Assembly: GCA_964450435.1 (NCBI GenBank)
Contig: CAYVCX010000001.1
Span: forward strand, 1 to 64,000
From: SKLM01 sp964450435
Lineage (GTDB): Bacteria > Chloroflexota > Anaerolineae > B4-G1
DNA length: 64,000 bases
Direction: 5' to 3'
Part shown: positions 52,864 through 60,979 of the stretch, one piece after another
Layout: the number at the start of each line of letters is the position of its first letter
Numbering within the stretch: the first letter of the stretch is position 1
Translations under genes and position numbers: made by a program
Notes under the pieces: model-generated
Database searches by the model: none
What the model was told of the DNA's origin: nothing
The model's input: only the letters and a program-made list of their open reading frames with translations

Positions 52864-52999
52864 CTGGCGGTCGAGCGGTCCGCGCCGCGGGGAGACCAGG
52901 GGGTGAACACGGGCGATGGGTGTTCTGAGTTTGTGAGCATGGATGTGAGGGATCGGTTTTCGTGAGCAGGCTGTATTCCAGGCGAATGAATGCGAGCGG

Positions 53000-53027
53000 T
53001 TGTTGGGCCGGGGAAGCGATGTATAAT
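53000..53027 (+). promoter_or_regulatory. Promoter upstream of the cupin operon
   Basis: TTGTTG (53000-53005), 16-base spacer and a perfect TATAAT (53022-53027). The leader to the cupin start would be about 260 bases. Confidence 0.55.
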
Positions 53028-53099
53028 CGGGCAGACACCGATCCCGGCTCGTCTTTCACTGCGCTCGACCGATCTGTGTGCGCATCCGGATTGAGGGGA

Positions 53100-53229
53100 C
53101 AGGTTCGGCCAAGAGGACTCCATGTAGCGCCGAAGGCGGTGACAGACCCTCGGGCTCTGTGAAGCGACTGAGCCGGCATAGAGAGGCACGCCTGGGCGCT
53201 GCCGGTGGAAGACCAGGCGCCGGAACCTG
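53100..53229 (+). other. Possible structured RNA element
   Basis: CAGGTTCGG (53100-53108) can pair with CCGGAACCTG (53220-53229, one bulged G). The enclosed part holds three hairpins: CGCC/GGCG (53128-53138), ACAGA/TCTGT (53142-53160) and CGCCTGG/CCAGGCG (53189-53219). The last stem abuts the closing helix. No known riboswitch class fits. Confidence 0.35.
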
Positions 53230-53295
53230 AGGACTGTTGGCGGCGACTCGTTCGTCTCGATCCAGCAAGGGCCTGGGGGGGGAGCAGAAGGAGCG

Positions 53296-53616
53296 ATGAA
53301 GATCTGGAATGCGGCTGAGGCGGAGAAGAAAGAACTGATTCCCGGGGCGTGGGTCTGCTTCGTGCACGGTGAGAGCATGACGCTGGCCTATTGGGATTTC
53401 GATCCCGGCGCGATTGTGCCCGAACATTCCCACGAGCACGAGCAGGTGACCAACGTGGTCGAGGGGGTGCTCGAGTTGACCGTCGATGGGGAAACCGGGC
53501 AGCTTGAGGCCGGTTCGGTGGTCGTGATCCCGCCCGGTGCCAATCACTCCGGGCGCTCGGTTACCCGGTGTCGCGTCATAGATGCGTTCCATCCGGTACG
53601 CGAGGACTACCGGTGA
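53296..53616 (+). CDS. Cupin-domain protein
   Basis: A 106-residue single cupin barrel. The metal-binding box is visible as PEHSHEHEQVTNVVEG (histidines near 44-49), followed by the second motif VIPPGANHSGR with its histidine. Such proteins bind small metabolites or act as isomerases or dioxygenases; nothing here decides. It overlaps the next gene by four bases (GTGA), suggesting translational coupling to a phosphate-binding-like protein. Confidence 0.85.
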   Translation: MKIWNAAEAEKKELIPGAWVCFVHGESMTLAYWDFDPGAIVPEHSHEHEQVTNVVEGVLELTVDGETGQLEAGSVVVIPPGANHSGRSVTRCRVIDAFHPVREDYR

Positions 53617-54425
53617 CGTCGCACTGGATGGGCGGATGTTGGTGCCCGCTGCTCTTGCTTTTCGGCCTCCTCCTGGCGTCTGGCTGCGGGCCCCAGCCGA
53701 TGCGGGTCACGCGGGAACCGGTCACGCTTCAGCTGGTCGCCGCCGATTCCTGCTCGCCGCTGGCGGCGAGGGCAGTAGAGGCCTACGAAGACTCCCATCC
53801 CTGGGTGAGTGTGGAGGTTGAGATCTTCAATACTGCGCTGGCCGAGGAAGTCCTGCAGGAGGGCGCTGCGGACATCGCCTTGCTGTCTCGGGTGTCGGAT
53901 TCCGGCGATGAGGGGCAGGGATGGCTGTGGACCGAGGGCCTGATGGTTGACGGTATCGCTGTGATCGTCCACCCGGAGTCACCCTTCTCGGGCTTGGGGC
54001 TGGCGCACCTTCGCGAGATCTTCCGCGGCCGACTGCAGGAGTGGGCCGGGACGACGATCACCGTCGTGAGTCGAGAGGATGGCTCGGGGACTCGTGCTGC
54101 TTTCGAGAGCGTGGTGCTGGACGGGGAGAGCACAACGCTGAACGCGGTGGTGATGCCGTCCAGCGATGCCATGGTCGACTTCGTGGCCGCAACGCCGGGG
54201 GCTATTGGCTACGTCTCGGCGGAGCGTCTGGGTGATGGTGTACGGGTCGTGCCGATAGAGGGGGCGCTTCCGACGAAGGAGGCGGTCAGCAACGAGAACT
54301 ACCCGCTGCGGCGGCAGCTCTACCTGGCGAGCAAGGGGGAGCCTGTGGGGGAGGCTCGTGAGTTTGCGCAGTGGCTGCTCCTCGGGGATGGCGCCGGCCG
54401 CGTGACCCGGAGCGTGGAGCCCTGA
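53613..54425 (+). CDS. PstS-like solute-binding lipoprotein
   Basis: A 270-residue protein starting at GTG 53613, which overlaps the cupin stop. A signal segment ends in a lipobox (LLLASGCGP). The folded part matches the PstS-like family: IALLSRVSD in place of the usual substrate loop, then VSREDGSGTRAAFESVVL as the phosphate-binding block, and GAIGYVSAERLGDGV. It is shorter than PstS and lacks transport genes nearby; the histidine kinase gene follows after three bases, so it may act as a sensor input for that kinase. ATG at 53628 is an alternative start. Confidence 0.8.
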   Translation: MTSHWMGGCWCPLLLLFGLLLASGCGPQPMRVTREPVTLQLVAADSCSPLAARAVEAYEDSHPWVSVEVEIFNTALAEEVLQEGAADIALLSRVSDSGDEGQGWLWTEGLMVDGIAVIVHPESPFSGLGLAHLREIFRGRLQEWAGTTITVVSREDGSGTRAAFESVVLDGESTTLNAVVMPSSDAMVDFVAATPGAIGYVSAERLGDGVRVVPIEGALPTKEAVSNENYPLRRQLYLASKGEPVGEAREFAQWLLLGDGAGRVTRSVEP

Positions 54426-54428
54426 GCC

Positions 54429-56231
54429 ATGATGTTGTACGCAGTTCCTTTGTTCCTGACGGCTGTGATGTCGGCGACCCTTGCTGCGCTCACCTGGCGG
54501 CGGCACGTGGTCGGAGCGACGCCTTTCGCGGCCTTGATGCTGGCTGTGACCGTGTGGACGCTGACGTACGCGCTGGAGTTGGCGAGCGCGACGTTGCCGA
54601 TGAGTGTGTTCTGGCACAGGGCTCAGTATCTGGGCAAAGCATTCGTGTCCGTCGCGTGGCTCGTCTTCTCCCTTGAGTACACTGACAGGGGGCGATGGGT
54701 GACGCGGAGGCGTCTGGCCCTTCTGTCTGCTGTCCCGCTGATCATCGTGGCCCTTAGATGGACGAATCCCGATCACCGCCTGATGGTGAGAAACGAGCGT
54801 CTGGTGCCGTTTGGTGAGGGCCTGATCCTGGATATCACGCGTGGGCCTGCCTACTGGCTGCACGTCGCATATGCCTATGGCGTGATCCTGGTGGGTACGT
54901 TCTTCTTGCTCCAGTGGAGCATAAAATCGTCATCGGCCCGTCGGAGAGGGACGAGAATGCTTGTGATTGCATCCCTCTTCCCGATGCTGGGAACCGGGTT
55001 GCACGTCTTTGAGGTGGGCCCGTTTCGGCATCTCGATCTCGGCTCGTACGCCTTTGCCCTGACCGGCATCGTGGTCTTCTGGGTGGTCTTCCGTCTTCGT
55101 TTCCTGGACCTGGTGCCGGTGGCGCGTGACACAGTCATCGAGAACATGCAAGACGGTCTGCTGGTAGTGGATGCACGGGGTCGCGTGGTGGATGTCAACC
55201 CGGCGGCGGAACGGGTTCTTGGCATCCATAACGCAGGGGTCATTGGGGAGCCGGTGAGCCAGGTGCTCTCGGCGTGGCCGGATCTCGTCGCCAAGCTGCG
55301 GCCGGTGGCCACGGGATCTACCGAGATTGCCATTGGCGACGGGGACCATCGGCGCTTCTACGACCTGCAGATCTCCCCGCTCCGTGGTGATGGCAGGCGC
55401 ATCCTGGGGGGTCTGATTGTCCTGCGCGACGTGACAGATCGCAGGCGAGACGAGGAAGAGCTGCATCGCCGTGCCCTTGAGTTGGAGGCAAGGAACGAGG
55501 AACTGCAGGCCTTCGCTCGCACCGTGGCTCACGACCTCAAAGGGCCGTTGACCTCCGTGGTTGGGTATGCCGAGATTCTGGAAGACTACTACGCCGGGAA
55601 GCTGGACGATGAGGTCCGCTCCTACCTGCACATTATTTCACAGAAGGGGCGTAAGATGGGCAGCATCATTGAGGAGTTGCTGCTGCTCGCCAGCGTGCGC
55701 CAGAGTCAGGACGTAAACACTACCGTACTGGACATGGAACGAATCGTGGATGGGGCGGCGGATCGGGTGGAGGAGCTGATTGAGCAGCACCAGGCGGAGA
55801 TTGTGACGCCCGAGGTGTGGCCTGCGGCACTGGGCTATGGATCGTGGGTTGAGGAAGTATGGGTCAACTACCTCAGCAATGCGATCAAGTACGGCGGCCG
55901 GCCTCCGCGCGTAGAGTTGGGCGCCGACCGAATGCCGGGCGGTACGATTCGCTTCTGGGTGCGCGACAATGGATCCGGTCTGACGGAGGAGGAGCAGGAG
56001 CGGCTGTTTACGCCGTTCACGCAACTGGACAAAGCCAGCGCCACGGGATATGGGCTTGGGTTGTCCATTGTACGTTGGATAGTGGGCAAGCTCGACGGCG
56101 AAGTGGGTGTTGAGAGCGAGGTGGGTGAAGGGAGTGTCTTCAGCTTCACCCTCAAGGCGGCAGACGCGGCCGATGTGCCGATGGACCGATGGGCGCAGGA
56201 CAGCAGTGGGAGGTCGCACGATGGGGCATGA
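54429..56231 (+). CDS. Seven-transmembrane sensor histidine kinase with PAS domain
   Basis: A 600-residue membrane kinase. About seven membrane segments form the N-terminal sensor (residues 1-225, 7TM-histidine kinase type), followed by a PAS domain (about 235-345), a HisKA dimerisation domain with the phosphorylated H368 (TVAHDLKGPLTS) and the ATPase domain (N-box NYLSNAIKYG, G-boxes DNGSG and GYGLGLSIV). No response regulator gene is adjacent. It begins three bases after the PstS-like gene, so ligand sensing through that protein is a reasonable guess. The next gene starts 11 bases before its stop. Confidence 0.93.
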   Translation: MMLYAVPLFLTAVMSATLAALTWRRHVVGATPFAALMLAVTVWTLTYALELASATLPMSVFWHRAQYLGKAFVSVAWLVFSLEYTDRGRWVTRRRLALLSAVPLIIVALRWTNPDHRLMVRNERLVPFGEGLILDITRGPAYWLHVAYAYGVILVGTFFLLQWSIKSSSARRRGTRMLVIASLFPMLGTGLHVFEVGPFRHLDLGSYAFALTGIVVFWVVFRLRFLDLVPVARDTVIENMQDGLLVVDARGRVVDVNPAAERVLGIHNAGVIGEPVSQVLSAWPDLVAKLRPVATGSTEIAIGDGDHRRFYDLQISPLRGDGRRILGGLIVLRDVTDRRRDEEELHRRALELEARNEELQAFARTVAHDLKGPLTSVVGYAEILEDYYAGKLDDEVRSYLHIISQKGRKMGSIIEELLLLASVRQSQDVNTTVLDMERIVDGAADRVEELIEQHQAEIVTPEVWPAALGYGSWVEEVWVNYLSNAIKYGGRPPRVELGADRMPGGTIRFWVRDNGSGLTEEEQERLFTPFTQLDKASATGYGLGLSIVRWIVGKLDGEVGVESEVGEGSVFSFTLKAADAADVPMDRWAQDSSGRSHDGA

Positions 56232-57891
56232 CGAGAGGGGTTTGGAGCAGGCGCGCGAAGAGTGGCGGGAGACGACGCTTAAGGATGCGCTGGATCGATA
56301 TCCCGAACGGGCGGATGAGTTCATCACTACCTCGGGAGAGCCTGTCAGACGGCTGTACACGCCGTTGGAGGTCGAGGGCAACTATCTGGAGAAGCTGGGC
56401 TTCCCCGGCGAGTACCCCTTCACGCGGGGGATCCATCCTACCATGCACCGCGGCCGGCTGTGGACGATGCGTATGTTCGCCGGGTTTGGGACAGCGGAGG
56501 AGACGAACCAGCGCTTCAGGTATCTCCTGGAGCAGGGGCAGACAGGTCTCTCCGTGGCCTTCGACCTGCCGACGTTGATGGGCTACGACACCGACGCGCC
56601 GGAGGCGGAGGGGGAGTTCGGAAGATGTGGTGTGGCCGTCGCTTCGCTGCGCGATATGGAGGTTCTCTTCGAGGGTATCCCACTGGACAAGGTGACTACC
56701 TCGATGACCATCAACAGCCCGGCGGCGATCATCTGGGCGATGTATATCGCCGCTGCCGAGAAGCAGGGCGTGCCGATGCACGAGCTGGGCGGGACCATCC
56801 AGAACGACATTCTGAAGGAGTACATCGCGCAGAAGGAGTATGTCTTCCCCCCGAAGCCCTCGATGCGGCTGGTGACCGACACGATTGAGTTTGGGACTCA
56901 GGAGCTGCCCAAGTGGAACACGGTGTCTATCTCTGGCTACCATATCCGTGAGGCTGGCTCGACGGCGGCGCAGGAGCTGGCCTTCACCCTCGCTGACGGG
57001 ATGGAGTACGTGCGCTGGGCCCTGGACCGCGGGCTGGACGTGGACGCTTTTGCTCCACGGCTATCCTTCTTCTTCAACTGCCACAATGATTTCCTGGAGG
57101 AGATCGCCAAGTTCCGCGCCTCGCGGCGCATCTGGGCGCGGGAGATGCGCGAGACTTTCGGCGCGGAGGAGGCGCGTTCCTGGTGGATGCGTTTCCATAC
57201 CCAGACGGCGGGTTGCTCGCTCACCGCGCAGCAACCAGAGATCAATGTCGTCCGTGTGGCCATCCAGGCGTTGGCGGCGGTGCTGGGTGGTACCCAGTCG
57301 CTGCACACGAACAGTATGGACGAGGCGCTGGCGCTTCCGAGCGAGCATGCCGTCACCGTGGCGCTGCGCACACAGCAGATCATCGCCCACGAGAGTGGGG
57401 TGGCCAACACCATCGATCCGTTGGGAGGATCCTATGCCGTGGAGGCGCTTACCGATCGAATGGAGAAACAGGTCTATGACTACTTTGAGACCATCGATGC
57501 TATGGGCGGCGTGATTCCCGCTGTCGAGGCCGGTTTCTTCCAACAGGAGATCGCCGACGCAGCGTACCGGTACCAGCGGGAGATCGACGAAGAGAAGCGC
57601 ATCGTGGTCGGGACGAACGCGTATGAGGAAGAGGAACCGCTGCGGATTCCCCTGCTGAGAATAGATCCCGAGGGATACGAGAAACAGTGTGCCCGGCTTC
57701 GGGAGGTGCGCCAGAGCCGAGACAGCGGAGCCGTGGGGCAGGCGCTGGATCGGCTGCGCATTGCGGTTCAGGGTACGGAGAACACGATGCCCTACATCCT
57801 GGACGCCGTGCGGACCTATGCCACGCTGCAGGAGATCATGGACGTGTTCCGCGACGTCTTCGGGCCGTACCGCGAGCCGATGATCATCTAG
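56221..57891 (+). CDS. mutA: Methylmalonyl-CoA mutase, large (catalytic) subunit
   Basis: Catalytic half of the B12-dependent mutase that interconverts methylmalonyl-CoA and succinyl-CoA. The 556-residue protein has the TIM barrel motifs RRLYTPLEV, FPFTRGIHPTM-like FTRGIHPTMHRG, TGLSVAFDLPTLMGYD, SISGYHIREAGSTAAQELAF and LGGTQSLHTNSMDEAL. The B12-binding domain is missing, as in split mutases of archaea and Chloroflexota; its separate subunit is not in the window. ATG at 56221 overlaps the kinase gene. An isobutyryl- or ethylmalonyl-CoA mutase is possible. Confidence 0.9.
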   Translation: MGHDERGLEQAREEWRETTLKDALDRYPERADEFITTSGEPVRRLYTPLEVEGNYLEKLGFPGEYPFTRGIHPTMHRGRLWTMRMFAGFGTAEETNQRFRYLLEQGQTGLSVAFDLPTLMGYDTDAPEAEGEFGRCGVAVASLRDMEVLFEGIPLDKVTTSMTINSPAAIIWAMYIAAAEKQGVPMHELGGTIQNDILKEYIAQKEYVFPPKPSMRLVTDTIEFGTQELPKWNTVSISGYHIREAGSTAAQELAFTLADGMEYVRWALDRGLDVDAFAPRLSFFFNCHNDFLEEIAKFRASRRIWAREMRETFGAEEARSWWMRFHTQTAGCSLTAQQPEINVVRVAIQALAAVLGGTQSLHTNSMDEALALPSEHAVTVALRTQQIIAHESGVANTIDPLGGSYAVEALTDRMEKQVYDYFETIDAMGGVIPAVEAGFFQQEIADAAYRYQREIDEEKRIVVGTNAYEEEEPLRIPLLRIDPEGYEKQCARLREVRQSRDSGAVGQALDRLRIAVQGTENTMPYILDAVRTYATLQEIMDVFRDVFGPYREPMII

Positions 57892-57997
57892 CCACCTGGC
57901 TCGAGCAGCCCCAGCTTCGCGCGGCCTGGCCCGCCAGACCCAGGCCCACTGAAGGGGCTCGGGCAGTTCCCCGAGAGTGACATGGGATCTATGGAGC

Positions 57998-58969
57998 CTA
58001 CTTGTCCATAATCAGAGACAGCTCGTAGAGCCCCTGGTCGAGCTCCTTCTGGTAAGCCACCGCCTCCTTCAAAGGCATCAGTTTGGGGACGTTCTCAACC
58101 CAGCCCACCATATTCCCCGCGTTCCCGTCGACCAGCGCCTGCACCGCGGCCGCTCCCAGCCGGGTGGCCAGGATTCGGTCGAAGGCCATCGGGGAGCCCC
58201 CGCGTTGCACGTGGCCCAGTCGAGTGACCCGCACGGAGAAGCCCAGGGTGTCCTTGCGGTCCCGCAGCTTATGGGCCACTTCGTCAGCCCCGGGCTTCCA
58301 CCCTTCGGCAACGACGATGATACAGTGAGCCTTGCCCCGGATGTAGGATTCCTCGACGGTTTCGACGATGTCGTCGAACGTCGTCTCCATCTCCGGGCAA
58401 AGCACGAGCTCGGCGCCGCCGGCGACGCCGCTGGCGAGGGCCAGATAGCCCGAGTTGCGGCCCATGGTCTCGATGAGAAAGGCCCGATTGTGTGATGAGG
58501 CCGTATCCTTGATCTTATCGATGGCGCTGAGAATGGTGTTGAGGGCTGTGTCGACGCCGACGGCGATGTCCGTTCCGTTGATGTCGTTGTCGATGGTGCT
58601 TGGGATGCCGATGACGGGGAAGCCCATGCGATGGAGCTCCAGGGCACCGGTCAAGGAGCCATTCCCGCCGGTGACGACGAGGCCGTCGATGTGGTTACGG
58701 TTCAGCATCCGAAGCGCCTTTCGCCGGCCCTGCGCTTCGCGGAACCCGGGGGCGCGAGCGGTGCCCAGGATAGTCCCCCCCCGACCGATAATACCGGCGA
58801 CGGAGCGGGCGTCCATTTCGTTGATCTCGCCGCCCATCAGACCTGCGTAGCCGCGATGGACCCCCATCACCTCCAGGCCCAGATGGAGCGCCATGCGCAC
58901 CACGGCCCTGATGCAGGGGTTGAGACCGGGGTTATCGCCTCCACTGGTCAGAACGGCAATTCGATCCAC
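57998..58969 (-). CDS. pfkA: 6-phosphofructokinase, ATP-type, variant active site
   Basis: A 323-residue phosphofructokinase. G104 in the nucleotide loop and D127 in STIDND fit the ATP-using type by E. coli numbering. The GGDGS motif reads GGNGS, so D103, which helps bind Mg-ATP, is asparagine, and position 124 is Ser where Gly is usual. The effector region differs too (MGRNSGYLAL retained; HVQRGGSPMAFDR intact). It may have altered phosphoryl-donor use or low activity. It lies 117 bp downstream of a second, PPi-type phosphofructokinase on the same strand. Confidence 0.88.
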   Translation of the reverse strand: MDRIAVLTSGGDNPGLNPCIRAVVRMALHLGLEVMGVHRGYAGLMGGEINEMDARSVAGIIGRGGTILGTARAPGFREAQGRRKALRMLNRNHIDGLVVTGGNGSLTGALELHRMGFPVIGIPSTIDNDINGTDIAVGVDTALNTILSAIDKIKDTASSHNRAFLIETMGRNSGYLALASGVAGGAELVLCPEMETTFDDIVETVEESYIRGKAHCIIVVAEGWKPGADEVAHKLRDRKDTLGFSVRVTRLGHVQRGGSPMAFDRILATRLGAAAVQALVDGNAGNMVGWVENVPKLMPLKEAVAYQKELDQGLYELSLIMDK

Positions 58970-59086
58970 GGTGACCTCCTATTCACTGCTGCTGGCACGG
59001 TAGGTGTCTGGCGGCGTCTATGAGAGGATGCCTGCCGCACGGGGTGACACACTGTCTACTCTCCCTGCCGACCACGAGCTATCCCC

Positions 59087-60370
59087 TCAGAAGGGCCGGG
59101 GTTGGAGGTTCAGTAGATATCCGAAGCGCGACCTGAACTCGTCGGGGGACAGCTTCGTATGCTCTGCCATGCTTCTGATGAGCGCCTCGTTCTCGGCGTC
59201 CTCCGGCTTCAGACGAATCATAAGCTTGTAGGCGGAGCGGTAGATGAAGGAGTCGAGGTTGACTTTCCGCACCTCCGTGCGTCCAGTCTCGGCATCCATC
59301 ATCTCCGTGAAGGGAATAGGGACTACCCGGGTGCCCTGGATGGTGACCGTCGCGTTGGTACCGCCGCTCAGGAGGAAAGCCACGGCAGCCTCGCCCAGGC
59401 TGCGGGTGTAGTCGATGTCGAAGGCCACGGGATCGGTGCAGCGAAGCTCGTACCCCAGGTCCTTGCTGGTGACACGAGCGGCGATGTCGAGTCTCTCAAG
59501 CTCGCTGTCCAGCTCGTGCTTGAGTATGTCGGAGAAGTTTATCTCGGACAGGTGGACGTTGCCGAAGGCATCGCGCTCCACGTACTCGAGCTCGCGCAAG
59601 TCATCGTGCGACATGTGCTCCATCACGCCCTCGGAGACGAGGGCCACACCATAGGGTTTGTCGTCGGCCATTCTCTTGAGAATGGCGGTCACGAGAGTAT
59701 CGACGACCTCCTGCATTCGGATTGTGCGGCTCTCCCACTCCTCGGGGATGAGGGTCATGGTCGCGCCCGAGCTCTTCCCTATGCCCAGGGCCAGGTGTCC
59801 GGTCTTACGGCCCATTGTCACCACAACGAACCACCGCAGCCCAGTCAGGGCCTCCTCCATAAGGGTCATGGTGATCTGGGTGCCCATCTGGCGCGCGGTC
59901 TCGAAGCCAAACGTGTTGATCTCTTCGGGCAGAGGGAGGTCGTTGTCAATGGTCTTCGGGGCGTGAGCCACGCGGATGTCGGCGCCCATGTGCTCCTGGG
60001 CGTAGCGCGCCACCCGGTAGGCGGCGTAGGCTGTGTCGTCGCCGCCGATGACTACCAGATAGCCGATGTCCGCATCCATTAAGGCCTCCCCGCACAGGCG
60101 GAGGTGTTCCTCCTCCCGTGTGGGATTCGCACGCGACGTACGCAAGATGGAGCCGCCTTTCAGATAAATGCGGCTCACGTCGTCAATCGTCAACGGGACG
60201 CTCACGAGCTGGCCCTCCATCAGGTGTTTGAAGCCGTCATAGATTCCCAGAACCTCGTGTCCCTTCGTGCGAGCCTCGATAGTGGCCGAATGGATGACTC
60301 CGTTGATCCCCGGTGCGGGGCCGCCGCTGACGATGATTCCGAATCTCTTCTTGTTTGACTGGTCAGTCAC
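59087..60370 (-). CDS. Phosphofructokinase, PPi-dependent type
   Basis: A 427-residue family member starting at GTG 60370, with GGAGGAG upstream. GGDD at residues 109-112 and the lysine of APKTIDND (K139) are the residues that distinguish PPi-dependent enzymes from ATP-dependent ones. MGRKTGHLALG and SEGVMEHM follow the family pattern. PPi-PFK is reversible and can serve gluconeogenesis as well as glycolysis. A longer frame begins upstream but contains no conserved residues. It precedes the ATP-type enzyme gene. Confidence 0.88.
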   Translation of the reverse strand: MTDQSNKKRFGIIVSGGPAPGINGVIHSATIEARTKGHEVLGIYDGFKHLMEGQLVSVPLTIDDVSRIYLKGGSILRTSRANPTREEEHLRLCGEALMDADIGYLVVIGGDDTAYAAYRVARYAQEHMGADIRVAHAPKTIDNDLPLPEEINTFGFETARQMGTQITMTLMEEALTGLRWFVVVTMGRKTGHLALGIGKSSGATMTLIPEEWESRTIRMQEVVDTLVTAILKRMADDKPYGVALVSEGVMEHMSHDDLRELEYVERDAFGNVHLSEINFSDILKHELDSELERLDIAARVTSKDLGYELRCTDPVAFDIDYTRSLGEAAVAFLLSGGTNATVTIQGTRVVPIPFTEMMDAETGRTEVRKVNLDSFIYRSAYKLMIRLKPEDAENEALIRSMAEHTKLSPDEFRSRFGYLLNLQPRPF

Positions 60371-60508
60371 AATCTCCTCCTGGATGTGCTTCCTCACAGA
60401 CTCCGTGTCCCATGCACAACGATTCTCGCCGTCCCGCTTTGATCCTCGAGCGCTCAATCGACGGCCCGGGTGAGGCTGACGAGCGTCGACAGGGAACTCG
60501 TTCAGGTC

Positions 60509-60979
60509 CTATGGTCTGTCCGTAAGATCGGCCACCTCGCCGCCCGTTATCCGGACCAGGGTTTCGAAGGGGATAGGGAACACCGCCTGGTGGTGGCCCG
60601 CCGCGGCATACACCGTCTCGAAGCGGGCGAGCGATGCGTCGATCCACGTTGGCAGGGGCCGCTGATGGCCCAGCGGCGGCACACCGCCGATGCTGAAGCC
60701 GGCCTCCTCTTGCACGCGATCGGCGTCGGCGATCATCACCTCCCTGGCCCCGAGCAATCTCTTGAGCTTCTCTGGGCTGGCCCGTCGATCCCCGGCGACG
60801 AGCACCAGCACCGGACTGTCGTCGGCGAGAAAGATGAGCGACTTGACGATGCTCCCCAGGGTCGTCCCGAGGGCGTCGGCGGCCAGCCGGGCTGTTCGCG
60901 CGCTCTCGTCCAGCTCCACGATCTCGATGTGCAGTCCAGCTGCTTGCAGGGCGGCCTGCACGCGCTCCGGGCCTTTCAT
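60509..60979 (-). CDS. YbaK/EbsC-family aminoacyl-tRNA deacylase
   Basis: A 156-residue editing-domain protein (Cys-tRNA(Pro) or related deacylase). The catalytic lysine lies in GSIVKSLIFL, and the GFSIGGVPPLGH motif is diagnostic. It removes wrong amino acids from tRNA in the cytoplasm; the precise tRNA is unknown. The start ATG overlaps the dnaE stop (ATGA), so it is translationally coupled to dnaE, an unusual partner. Confidence 0.88.
   Translation of the reverse strand: MKGPERVQAALQAAGLHIEIVELDESARTARLAADALGTTLGSIVKSLIFLADDSPVLVLVAGDRRASPEKLKRLLGAREVMIADADRVQEEAGFSIGGVPPLGHQRPLPTWIDASLARFETVYAAAGHHQAVFPIPFETLVRITGGEVADLTDRP

Larger units (their letters stand above)
52864..53295. other. 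Promoter and structured leader before the cupin gene
   Basis: About 430 bp. It contains a -10 (TATAAT at 53022-53027) with TTGTTG 16 bases upstream, then a region that can fold into several paired elements, described separately. No protein gene found. Confidence 0.5.

Noticed and set aside
53220..53232. GAACCTGA resembling part of a TPP riboswitch
   Set aside because: The required GGGG...CTGAGA order and the following stem are absent.
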